NCBI GenBank assembly: GCA_031216915.1 | Contig: CM062289.1 | Location: 22,112,520 to 22,176,519, forward strand | Source of the DNA: Pictodentalium vernedei | Taxonomy: Eukaryota; Mollusca; Scaphopoda; Dentaliida; Dentaliidae | Direction: 5' to 3' | DNA: 64,000 nucleotides | In this document: piece after piece, positions 1 to 9,021 of the stretch | Position numbering within the stretch: position 1 is the first letter of the stretch | How the letters are laid out: the number at the start of each line of letters is the position of its first letter | The notes under the pieces: generated by a model | The model's input: the letters and a program-made list of their open reading frames with translations, nothing else | What the model was told of the DNA's origin: nothing | Database searches by the model: none | Made by a program: the position numbers and the translations under genes

Positions 1-330
1 GTACACAGGTCAATACGGCTCGGACTAGAGGCTGTATTTATCAACTGATCTTTACGAAACTTCTTGGGTACCTTTGTTATCACCTTGGAACGAGAACGAG
101 TGTTTTTGGGTGCAGTCCAAAATTCAAGATGGCTGCCAGTGGCCATTTTGTACCGAAATTAGGTCCAATCAGTTTTTTGTCACAACTTCAATACAGCTCG
201 TATTTATGAACTGATCTTCACAAAACTTCTTGGGTACCTTTGTTTTCACCTTGGGACAGGAACAAGTGAGTTTCGGGGTGCCTTTGTTATCACTTTGCTA
301 TGAGAACAAATATTTTGGGGTTCAGTCAGA
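1..330. repeat. End of a tandem repeat array (unit about 330 bp, block A)
   Basis: Carries the unit marked by CAATACGGCTCGGACTAGAGG, then a fall in identity, then a shortened second unit near 190. Same units as at 38221-39720. No protein-coding signal; the short open frames here follow the repeat period. Confidence 0.7.
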
Positions 331-340
331 CCCACTCTGG

Positions 341-639
341 GACACAAAGATTTCTTTTCTAGTTTAGCATCTGACTGTCACCCACCTTTACAATACTTTA
401 CCTATACATTTGTTACAGGCTGCGGTCAGTATTTATGTACAGACTGTTACAATACTTTTTATGTACCTTTGTTATCAGGTCATTACCTAGATGTTTGTCA
501 TTGCTGTGTCACATACTATACATGTACATGTCTTAACAATTTGAGCTACAGTGTCATTGACACTTTCATTATGGAAATAATATGGGTGAACAAAATTATT
601 TGGTATTGGCATCGGTATCGGCCGATAGTAAATCAAAAC
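341..639. other. Unassigned spacer with a dispersed short repeat
   Basis: Not coding. Near 540-572 lies GAGCTACAGTGTCATTGACA, continuing to ACTTTCATTATG, which recurs near 18788, 39924 and, inverted, 29800-29831. It contains the palindrome AGTGTCATTGACACT and may be the end of an old interspersed element. Confidence 0.4.
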
Positions 640-2045
640 TATTTAGTTTCAGATGAATAGGCAAATCTCTTATCGGCTCATCACTATTTGTTGCCTTTGT
701 TTTTTTTTGACCAGGAAGTGTTTTGAACGAGTTCCAGAATGTTTTGGCATCACTGACCTCAATTAGATGGGCTGTTGGTTTTTCCCAGTAGGCCTGTTTT
801 CAGTTTGGAGGGCTTTTTTAACCTCGATATGGAGACGGTTGTACGTTGTTTTGAGGTCAGCTTTTTTGAGGGGTCGTTTTCTGCTTTGAGAGCTCGAAGC
901 GCTTTCCGTTTGGTTTTGAGTAATGAGAGTGTGTTGCCCGGGATAGTACTTCTCCAGGGGCGCACTTCTTTTGGGCATATTTCATTAAGGGTTGAGTTGA
1001 TGATTTTTTCTAAGCCCTTGCACTGGGCTTCGAGTTCAGTGGCGTTTGATAGAGAGCTGTCGGTGAGTTTGACATTGATGATGTCGCGGTAGAGGTTCCA
1101 GTTTATTTTTCTAAAATTTCTGCAGAAAGAAGGGGGGGGGGGGGGGGAGGGGGTACCTGAGGGGGCCATTGCCTATTGGATTGAAGCCGGGACCGGGAGG
1201 TGGTCGCTGCCCAGGTCATTATCAACGTCCCAGTGGTCGTCGATCTGATTTATGAGAGAATCGCTGGTGATTATTAGATCAAGGATTTCGGATGGAAATA
1301 GTGGGTTGCTGATGTAAGTTGCTTAGTTGTCGTTCAAAACCACGTGTAAGTTATGTGTAAGTTATGTTTTTTGGTGATTTCAAGAAGGGCTTCACCATTG
1401 GGGTAGTTTTTTTGCAGCCAAAGTATAGGTGTTTGGCTTTGAAGTCGCCGAGGAAGATACAGTGTTTGTATTTCCTCATGAAAAATTCAAAGACTTTGTC
1501 AGATACGATTTTTTTGGGGTCTTTGTAATAACAAACAATCGCTATGTTTTTATTATCGGCTGTGATTTCGGCATCGAGGTGATCAGTTTTAATGGTTTTA
1601 CTTTTGATGTTCTGCTTTATTAGAAGAGCAATGCTGCCACCTTTGGTGACATGTCGGTCTCTTCTAATAAAGCAGAATCCACTGAGTGAGAAGTTTTTAT
1701 CTTTGTTTAGCCAACTTTTGCATAAACAGACTATGTATTTTCAAAATATCGGCTCATTTGGAATATTTTTATTATTAACGCTTCTCGCATTCCATATGGC
1801 TATTTGGAATTTATTCATGATGGGTGTGATAATTAATCGCGGTGATTGGTTATTAATTAGTAGCGGCTTTTAGTTAGTATTTATTGTGGCTTTGACTAGA
1901 GATTCCGAGATTTGAGTTCTGAATAGCCAAGATGCTGATCGGCTAACGTCTTGGCATATGTCACCCAAATTGGTATTGACATGTTTGTTAAGTACTGAGT
2001 AGAGTGCTCCCACAACTAATGTCTTCATATTTGTTTGTCAGCTTT
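640..2045 (-). pseudogene. LINE (Jockey-like) endonuclease fragment, broken, block A
   Basis: Read on the minus strand, pieces in several frames give an apurinic-type endonuclease: a start MNKFQIAIWNARSVNNK (complement of about 1818), a middle with KSWLNKDKNFSLSGFCFIRR, then LGDFKAKHLYFGCKK, and LGSDHLPVP, the SDH catalytic motif. The next stretch is basic (ICPKEVRPWRSTIPG). In GDFKAKH the family normally has N where K stands, so nuclease activity would probably be lost. There is at least one frameshift near the N-terminus, and a short deletion (about 1570) relative to block B. No reverse transcriptase region is present, so only the 5' part of a LINE remains. Confidence 0.8.
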
Positions 2046-2162
2046 CTTTTGAAGTGTTGATTGAGGTATTGATTGACATGTGTTGAAATAAACTTTGGGG
2101 TGCAGTATTTGCCATTGTGATGGGAGTGGCAAGATTTTTTTTATTGTGTCCAAAATGTTTAT

Positions 2163-3120
2163 TTTCAGAACCGCCAGGTCGATTTGAATCAAGTTTGGTA
2201 TGTGGTACTATTAGGTCAAATGTACTTGGTTCATGAAAAAAAACAGAAAAAAAAGATATCTCTCAATCCTCAGGTGCCAAAAATAGATAAATTTTCAAAT
2301 TCCCATATTGCCAAAACAGCACAGACCAGATGACCTTGGTCCAGCAGAATAGAATGATGGAAAAAAAGCAAGTAGTTGTGTCATGAGGTTCACTGATTGG
2401 TCAGTTTGAACCCAATTTGGTATGTGGTATATTATTGGCTCGTATGTACTTGATTCGTACAAAATAAATTTCCACATGGCTCCATGAGCATCCGAGGAGC
2501 TAAAAATATAAAAATATTTGAATGCCCATATTTTGAACGGTTGCCTGTCCAAATACTTTATTATTGATATTTAATATCTTTTATCATCATTATCCTCCAT
2601 AGTCATTTCAAAATTTTATTGAAAAGTACCATCCGGACTTCGCTGGAAATTAGCGGTGAATATTTCTGTTTTTCGTATTCTATTCATTGTTTGTTAATGT
2701 GTGTTTCTTGTCTTTTGTTTAATTTGTCCCCAACGTTACAGGGCTGGTACCATCATGCATCGAGAAGAATCCTATTGATATTCAGTTGTGTCTGTGATAG
2801 ATCAAGGTTATTGTTGCGAAAAATAGTGCTCTTTTGGTATCGGGGTGATAACAATAGTTTTATTTATCATAGCCTAGTCAAACTTGCAGAAAGTAATCAT
2901 TAAAATTAAAACTTTGTCAAGTGTCAGGTTTTGCTGGGCAATAACTTTTGTTCCCCAAAACACCGGCTTGCCAAACTTACTGGGTTGACACACCGATCTG
3001 TGAAAGGTCAAAATCATGGTTTAAAAAAAGCAACATCTTTTGGGTGTCAGGGTGATAAGATTAGTTCCATTTATGAAGGTCATTGGACTATTACTATGAA
3101 TAGAAATTTGTCGAAAATTG
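2163..3120. other. Intron-like spacer with a weak two-unit repeat
   Basis: Two related units, near 2170 and 2400, share TTGGTATGTGGTA and a cue for a 235-bp spacing. No splice-flanked exon or coding bias found. Matches 50501-51317 plus 51943-52080 in block B. Confidence 0.5.
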
Positions 3121-3659
3121 TTTTTGTAGTCGGACTATTGGCTGACACTTACATTCATAGTTATCTGTTCTTAATTCTTATCTGCCAGTAGCATGTAAGG
3201 AGTTCATTCAAAATAAAAGCCAAGGATATTGCTAGATGGCAATAAGACTATTAGCTGACACTTACATTCATAGTTATCTGTTCTTATTCTTATTCGCCAT
3301 TAGCATGTAAGGAGTTCATTCAAAATAAAAGCCAAGGATATTGCTAGATGGCATAAGACTATTGGCTGACACTTACATTCATAGTTATCTGTTCTTATTG
3401 TTATCCACCAGTGACATTTCAGGAGTTAATTCACATTAAAAGCCAAGGATATTGCTAGATGGCATAAGACTATTGGCTGACACTTACATTCATAGTTATC
3501 TGTTCTTATTCTTATCCACCAGTAACATTTCAGGAGTTAATTCACATTAAAAGCCAAGGATATTGCTAGATGGCATAAGACTATTGGCTGACACTTACAT
3601 TCATAGTTATCTTCTTATTCTTATCCACCAGTAACATTTCAGGAGTTAATTCACATTAA

Positions 3660-3893
3660 CCCTTTACCTAACATGAAAAGCAGACGACACTTGCAAAAAA
3701 AATTCTTGAATAATTAATTTTTTTCATTTTTTGTCTCAAAAACATAGGTTATGACCCCTCGTTGGAACGAGCTCGTTCCAACGAGGGGTCATAACCTATG
3801 TTTTTGAGACAAAAAATGAAAATATTTTGAACATTAATTGGCGATTTTTGAGAATAGCGCTGGCCGGTCTTGGCCGTTACGTTGGGTAAAGGG
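3660..3893. mobile_element. piggyBac-type MITE with central palindrome, TTAA target
   Basis: Ends CCCTTTACC and GGTAAAGGG, flanked by TTAA at 3656-3659 and 3894-3897. The uninterrupted array unit in block B (TTAA at 52615-52618) is the empty site, so TTAA is the duplicated target. Its centre is a perfect palindrome whose half is TGACCCCTCGTTGGAACGAG, and longer arms around it also pair. 234 bp, no coding capacity; it would depend on a piggyBac transposase elsewhere. Confidence 0.9.
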
Positions 3894-4037
3894 TTAAAAG
3901 CCAAGGACATTGATAGAGGGCAGTAAGACTAATGGCTGACACTTATATTCATAGTTATCTGTTCTTATTCTTATCCGCCAGTAGCATGTATGGAGTTAAT
4001 TCAAATTAAAAGCCAATGATATTGCTAGATGGCAGTA

Positions 4038-4351
4038 CAGTTAAAACCAGAAGTCCTGTCATGAAATGCGCACAAATAGCACGTTGATATGTGCGTTAAT
4101 GTACGCGTTACGGCCCATGTAAAGCTATCAAATTCTGTACATATGGCCTGTGCACAAGCAATGTTTCAGCCAGTGGACCTCCGGGTAACCCGGAGGTCCA
4201 TTGGCAGAAACATTGTATGTGTTTGCTATGAGTAACCAAGAGAACCTGCCGTGCTTTGGATGCCATTCGACATGGCAATTGCGCCCAATTACAATGCGCA
4301 ATTAAGCCTAGATAAGCGCACTATTCGTGACAGGACTTCTAGTTTTAACTG
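4038..4351. mobile_element. TA-target MITE (CAGTTAAAACCAGAAGTCC ends), block A only
   Basis: Inverted ends CAGTTAAAACCAGAAGTCCT and its near complement, between TA at 4036-4037 and TA at 4352-4353. Block B has the empty site GGCAGTAAG with one TA at 53487-53488. An inner hairpin near 4160-4215 centres on CCGGGTAACCCGG. 314 bp, non-coding; Tc1/mariner-like by target. A shorter relative is at 26722-26905. Confidence 0.9.
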
Positions 4352-4405
4352 TAAGACTATTGGCTGACACTTACACTCATAGTTACTTGTTCTTCTTCTT
4401 TTCAG

Positions 4406-4513
4406 AAAATGTTGCGATATGAACCGAGTCAGAGAGTTTCTGCAAAAGCAGCCCTCAGTCATCCCTACTTTGAAGGCGTTTGCAAGAACAAACCACCAAT
4501 GATGAAGTGCTAA
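4406..4513 (+). CDS. CDK2: Terminal exon of a cyclin-dependent kinase, CDK2-like (block A)
   Basis: The exon follows a pyrimidine-rich tract and acceptor AG (TCTTCTTCTTTTCAG, 4391-4405), opens in phase 0 with AAA ATG TTG, and ends at TAA 4511-4513. Its 35 residues start KMLRYEPSQRVSAKAALSHP and end KPPMMKC. This is the end of the kinase C-lobe: the ML-Y-P-xR-SAKAAL-HP-F pattern is diagnostic of CDK1/2/3, and SAKAAL followed by a short Lys/Pro tail fits CDK2 best. In cells CDK2 with cyclin E or A phosphorylates S-phase targets. All catalytic residues lie in upstream exons outside the window; I found none in 1-4405. CDK1 or CDK3-like remains possible. Confidence 0.8.
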   Translation, partial: KMLRYEPSQRVSAKAALSHPYFEGVCKNKPPMMKC

Positions 4514-5535
4514 AACAATTTTTACTTTTTAGCTTGATGCTTCTCTGTATTATGGAGCCATGTTTTTAAATAGGTAGCCTTCTGCATTCAATAGTTTGAA
4601 CTCTACCATGAAGGTATCATTGTATCGATTTATGGGGTGGTTATTCTTTTACCTAATTCAGCCATAAGCGACCAGTGTTATTCACAAAAATCCCTATTCA
4701 AATAATATTTCTTCACATGTGAGCATCTAGTTTTAATTTTTGCCTCAAAAGCATGGTTTTTGACCCCTCAGTGGAATTTGCATGTTGAGATCATTGCAAG
4801 GAGGGGTCATAAGCTATAATTTTGTGTCAAAAGGTTGAACTTCTTAGTTAAGGAATGTTTTTCTGCAAATGTCATCTGGTTTTTGCAGACTCGAATCTAG
4901 AAAGAGATGGTCTGACAGGGTCATGGAGGGGCAGACCCTCCTCCCCTTCAATTTAGGTCTGTTGGAAATTTTTGTTGCCTATCAGAAAAAGTTGGCCGCC
5001 TGAATGGCAACATTAACTTTGAAAGAATTTTTAAAAACAAATTAGGGTATGTTACTCCGAATACCTGCGACCTGCACAGTAATGTATGTCAATAATGACA
5101 GATTCTTGATCTGCAAGATTCATAAAAATGACAGATTCACAAGAGTTGTATATTAGTAGATAAGAATTGAGAGTCATGTACACAAAAAATGATTGGTTAT
5201 TATTATTGTTTAAAGATTCACCTCAGTTTAACAAAATTCTTTAAAATAATAATAATAATTAATGAAGTTTTCATACTTGTTTTGTTTTAAAGAAGTACCT
5301 TAAGTTATGCTTCAAATTCGTGTTGACAGTCAATGACCCAGAAAAACTCTCAGGAAATATTAACTCTCGCCCCACCAAATTTTTAGATCCTAGCTTCGCC
5401 CTTGGTTATTCATATTAGGTAAATGGTTAAAGCGCTGATGGAATATAACTCAGTTTCACTATGCGTGGTAGAAATTGGAAAGATTTCCATGTATCGCATG
5501 CATTCCTGTGCTTATGAAATCTGGTAACATAATCT
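4514..5535. other. 3' UTR and downstream flank of the CDK exon (block A)
   Basis: Non-coding DNA after the CDK stop; no clear canonical polyadenylation signal close by. The second DIRS of block B lies at the point equivalent to 4737/4738, where block A reads straight through. A worn TTAA-type palindrome relic (GACCCCTCAGTGG and AGGAGGGGTCATAAGC) lies at 4738-4860. The rest matches 60800-61597 and shows no feature. Confidence 0.5.
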
Positions 5536-5543
5536 AATGCAGG

Positions 5544-6089
5544 TAGGGCTGTCACGATTTTTCAATTTAGGAATCGATTAATTGTCGCAAATAATCGATA
5601 ATAATCGATTAATCGTACCTAGATCACCCCCACCCCTCTCCCTCTCTTTGAAGTCGATAAAAATGAAGTTCAAGTCAGCTGACCTACCTCAAGTAAACAA
5701 CGAAGACGATCAACTTTTAGGTACATTCAAAGCTTTGATGTTCTGAACTTTTGAATCGTCAGTGTAATAATCAAGACCGGTCGGCAGTTGCGATCTTCGC
5801 AACTGCCGACCGGTCTTGATTATTACACTGACGGTTCAAAGATTCAGACATCAAAGCTTTGATGAATGTACCTGGAAGACAAATGCTTCCAACGGCTTCT
5901 TGGGGTTTAATATCGATGTTTTTAACTCAATACCTTTAGAAACAATAGTTTTTTTTTATCAAATTTTCTTTTAATTATTAAACATCTAAAACGGGATACA
6001 ATTTACCGATTATTCGACAACGAAAAATACTAATCGATTTCGCTGTGACCAATCAACAATCCATTAATCGATTGATCGTGACAGCCCTA
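5544..6089. mobile_element. Non-autonomous hAT element with large internal hairpin, block A only
   Basis: Ends TAGGGCTGTCACGAT and its complement, with 8-bp direct repeats AATGCAGG at 5536-5543 and 6090-6097. Block B has the empty site AATGTAGG at 61598-61605. Both are hallmarks of hAT. The middle (about 5717-5870) is a near-perfect hairpin centred near 5795 with arms of roughly 70 bases. No transposase. Confidence 0.92.
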
Positions 6090-6280
6090 AATGCAGGTAC
6101 TGGAATATAAACTGACCCCAAAGTAGAGTATAAACACGTGTCTCTGTGGCACAAAGTCTTTGGCTATCAAAAACTACTTCTAGTACTTTATATACTACTC
6201 AAAAGTTGCTACGGATCACTACATATTTATGCATAAAAAGGTAAATCTGTATGCTTCTATATTTGTTGATTGGGGTTTAA

Positions 6281-7257
6281 CCCTTGACCCAACGAATCGG
6301 CCGCATCCACCCGGGTAATATGCAAATTCAGCAGCTGAAAAAATATTATTTTTCAAAAAATTTCAACAAAACCATATTATGTGACCCCTTGTTGGAATGA
6401 GCTCGTTCCAACGAGGGGTCACATGATATGGTTTTGTTGAAATTTTTTGAAAAATTTGAGAAAATGCTACAGTAGAACCTGTCTTGAGAGACCGCCCTCT
6501 GGGCCACACAAAAGTGGTCTCTCAAGACAGGTGGTCTCTCATAACAGGTTTCAGGTTTTCTCAAGTCAGTGAATAACCAACCACAAAATTCAGAAATGGA
6601 GAAGAATGGATTTTTGTAATTACTTTGTAGTTGTTCTTTTTTATGAAGTTTTTGTAACAAATTGAAATGGACTGTTACAAAAATTATAAAAATAAATTAG
6701 TGTTGAAAATCTTCGTTGAAGATTTTCAACACTAATTTATTTTTATAATTTTTATAACAGTCCATTTCAATTTGTTACAAAAAGATTTTCAACAAAAATT
6801 TATTTTTATTCCTATCTGTCACATTTCAGGTATGTATGAAATTGTTTATTCAGCAATAATCCTAATCTTTTCACAGGGGTCTTATAAAAACATCACAATC
6901 TGCAATTGAAACCCAATTAGGAGCTTTTAATACTTTTAATTATGTTAGTATAACCACAATGGATTTTCCAATTCCAGAACAGGTAAAAAGTTTTTGTCAT
7001 GGTTTCAGCCTTCAAAGGTGCGGTCTCTCAAGACAGGTCCATTATGGCATAAAAATACAAGTTGGTTGGTACCAGGTCACAGTGGTCTCTCAAGACAGGT
7101 GGTCTCCCATAGCAGGTCCATTATAGAGTAAAACCAATCGGTGCCTGGTGGATGTGGTCTCTCAAGACAGGTGGTCTCTCAAGACAGTGGTCTCTCAAGA
7201 CAGGTTTTACTGTATTTAAAATAATAAATTTTGATATCGTCTGCGTTAGGTAAAGGG
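6281..7257. mobile_element. piggyBac-type TTAA MITE split by a later insertion (block A)
   Basis: Begins CCCTTGACCCAACGAATCGG after TTAA 6277-6280 and ends GTAAAGGG before TTAA 7258-7261. Holds the palindrome near 6390-6425 flanked by TGTGACCCC and GGGGTCACA. The insert 6470-7212 interrupts it. The uninterrupted form in block B is 61798-62019. Confidence 0.88.
6470..7212. mobile_element. TA-target element built of GGTCTCTCAAGACAGG repeats, block A only
   Basis: Inverted ends CAGTAGAACCTGTCTTGAGA and its near complement, TA at 6468-6469 and 7213-7214; empty site TA 61975-61976 in block B. GGTCTCTCAAGACAGG recurs several times near both ends (6512-6550, 7020-7205). A long hairpin at about 6652-6783 pairs AACAAATTGAAATGGACTGT with its complement. 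743 bp, no transposase; Tc1/mariner-like by target. Confidence 0.88.
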
Positions 7258-7261
7258 TTAA

Positions 7262-8028
7262 TGATACTTTCAACAACCTGGATGATAATAATATCATGTT
7301 GGAAAATTTTATGGGTGGAGAAAGCCCGAGTACTGGTAGAGAACCACTGAGCATTGTGTATCCTCTCTGATTTACTCTGATTGAACATGCACAAGTTAAA
7401 GACAAGATTCGCATTGATGCGGTGTACGACTTTCGTCAACGTGTTGTATACATGTGATATGCTTGCCTTCAGGTTGTTGAAAGTGTTGTTTACCCTTAAC
7501 AGCCTGGACAATTATACTGAATTCACATCTGACCACAGAAGTCCTGGAAATGAGATGGGTGCGAGTTCAATTGCTTCCATCAGCACCCATGTTTTCTATT
7601 TTACGAGGGCTAAAAAATGCACGTGTTAAAAAATATTGTGTATACGGTGCGGCCATATAAATGGGTGTTGTTTTGAAAAATCTGCTCTCAGTGGCAAGTT
7701 ACTGTCATAGTTCAGCAGGTCCTTATATATTTAAAGTTTCTGGTGTTTTGGGACAGTATTCCCTCAAACTTCATATACCAACATTTTACAGGTGCAATTT
7801 ACTCCTGTCTCTGATTTCATGGAGCTTCAAACTGCACACAGCCGGAACACAGCCTGTACACATCCAGTGGCTTAACAGTGATTTTCTAGTCAAGTCTTGG
7901 CTGCCTTAACAGGCAGCCAAGACTTGACTAGAAACCACTGCCTATGTAATTTGTTTATTGTCAGCAGGACACACTCATGAAGGCATGTAAGTGCACCTGT
8001 TCTAAGGTTGGAAAAGTCAGAAATAGGG
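7262..8028. other. Unassigned spacer (block A)
   Basis: Apart from the palindrome at 7876 nothing recognised. Small open frames on both strands (for example 7381-7629) are matched in block B (62143-62391), but have no family resemblance that I can name and no codon evidence. Confidence 0.4.
7876..7940. repeat. Perfect-arm palindrome, shortened in block B
   Basis: Arms of about 30 bases, CAGTGATTTTCTAGTCAAGT onward, around TTAACA. Block B (near 62655) keeps only the outer parts, joined as CTAGTCGAAACC. The same palindrome with few changes sits inside the hAT element at 53124-53187. Confidence 0.8.
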
Positions 8029-8037
8029 GGCGCAGTG

Positions 8038-8374
8038 GCCCAGTAGGTAGAGGTACAGGCAGCAAGCCGAGAGATCCTTGGCTTGAATCCCACCTGCGGC
8101 ATCTGCATTGTATCCTTGGGCAAGACACTTCACCCCCATTGCCCACGTGGGGGCATGGTGGTGTTGTGTACTAAGGCATACTCAAGTCGTTGGTGCACCT
8201 GTCTTTAACCACTGCCAACTAACCCTCTTGTGTGGAGTTAGTATGCTGGGGAGCTGACAGTTGTTCATTGTTGATCAGTGGTTCTCTCTGGGTACTCCAG
8301 CTTCCTCCACCTGTAAAACTGTTGTGGTCATGGTTAACCATTGTGCAGAAATACGCGAGCAATAAATAAATGTG
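8038..8374 (+). repeat. tRNA-headed SINE (block A)
   Basis: Flanked by 9-bp direct repeats AGAAATAGG (8029-8037, 8375-8383). The head carries A-box-like TGGCCCAGTAGG and B-box-like GGCTTGAATCCC at tRNA spacing. Then comes a body with CCTTGGGCAAGACACTTC and a tail GTGGTCATGGTTAACCATTG ending in AATAAATAAAT. Pol III transcription from the head is the expected mode. Ortholog at 62765. Confidence 0.88.
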
Positions 8375-8383
8375 AGAAATAGG

Positions 8384-9021
8384 AATATAAGGGTTATAAG
8401 GGTTAAACCCAAATAAACAAACACACATAAAAATGTCCACTTTTACCTTCTGTGTTCAAATATGTTGACAGGTCAGGGTGACTGATACCAAATTTAGAGC
8501 TGTATACTGTACAGACCTCTGTTCATCTGTTTGCCCATCTGCCTGTCCGTCTATACCAACATTTTCCCTTGTAGCTCAACCACTGCTACTCTGATTTGAA
8601 TGATATTTTGTGTTGTGAAAGAGCATCATGGTGTAATGACACCTGTGTAGCGTGAGTTTCTCCCACACATTTTTTCCAAGAGTTACAGGCCTTTTTCACT
8701 CAGAAAAATTTATGAAAAATTTTTTGTGCATCGGGGCTTTGCATTGCCCTTTCTTGTTTATACATGTATATTAGTTAATTTATTTACAGCTTAGTAGTCT
8801 GAATACAGATACCATCCATGAGTGGATGGTCACTCCACCCTGATTGCTGAACAATCTGTGACACAAGTGTATGGTCTTTGCATACGGATTGCTAAACAAT
8901 TATATTATCTTTAGAACATGGAGGAAATTCTTTTGAATGACATATTTGAGAAAACGCACTCATATTTTAGTTCAAGAGCACAAATATAAATTTTGTTGAA
9001 AAATCTGTTTTGCAGTAATGT
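8384..9021. other. Unassigned spacer before the Tc1 element (block A)
   Basis: Contains GTTTGCCCATCTGCCTGTCCGTC-type sequence (about 8529-8551) common in invertebrate dispersed repeats. No coding or RNA feature seen. Matches 63121-63765. Confidence 0.4.

Larger units (their letters stand above)
3125..4400. repeat. Tandem array of about 113-bp units (block A), upstream of the CDK exon
   Basis: Units contain TTGGCTGACACTTACATTCA and AAAGCCAAGGATATTGCTAG. Starts near 3132, 3247, 3356, 3467 and 3580, then 3928 after one insertion, with a last partial unit near 4357 after a second. The array sits in the intron just before the terminal CDK exon. Confidence 0.85.

Noticed and set aside
469-660. Small open frame repeated almost unchanged in block B (39853-40044)
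   Set aside because: Conservation is explained by the whole block being duplicated; the translation has no family and the frame begins inside repeats.
775-1092. Plus-strand frames at 775-1092 and 1429-1873
   Set aside because: They lie opposite the minus-strand LINE endonuclease pieces and are shadows of them.
6192-6222. TACTACTCAAAAGTTGCTACGG, resembling the Tc1 end at 9028
   Set aside because: No partner end and no transposase nearby; too short to call an element.
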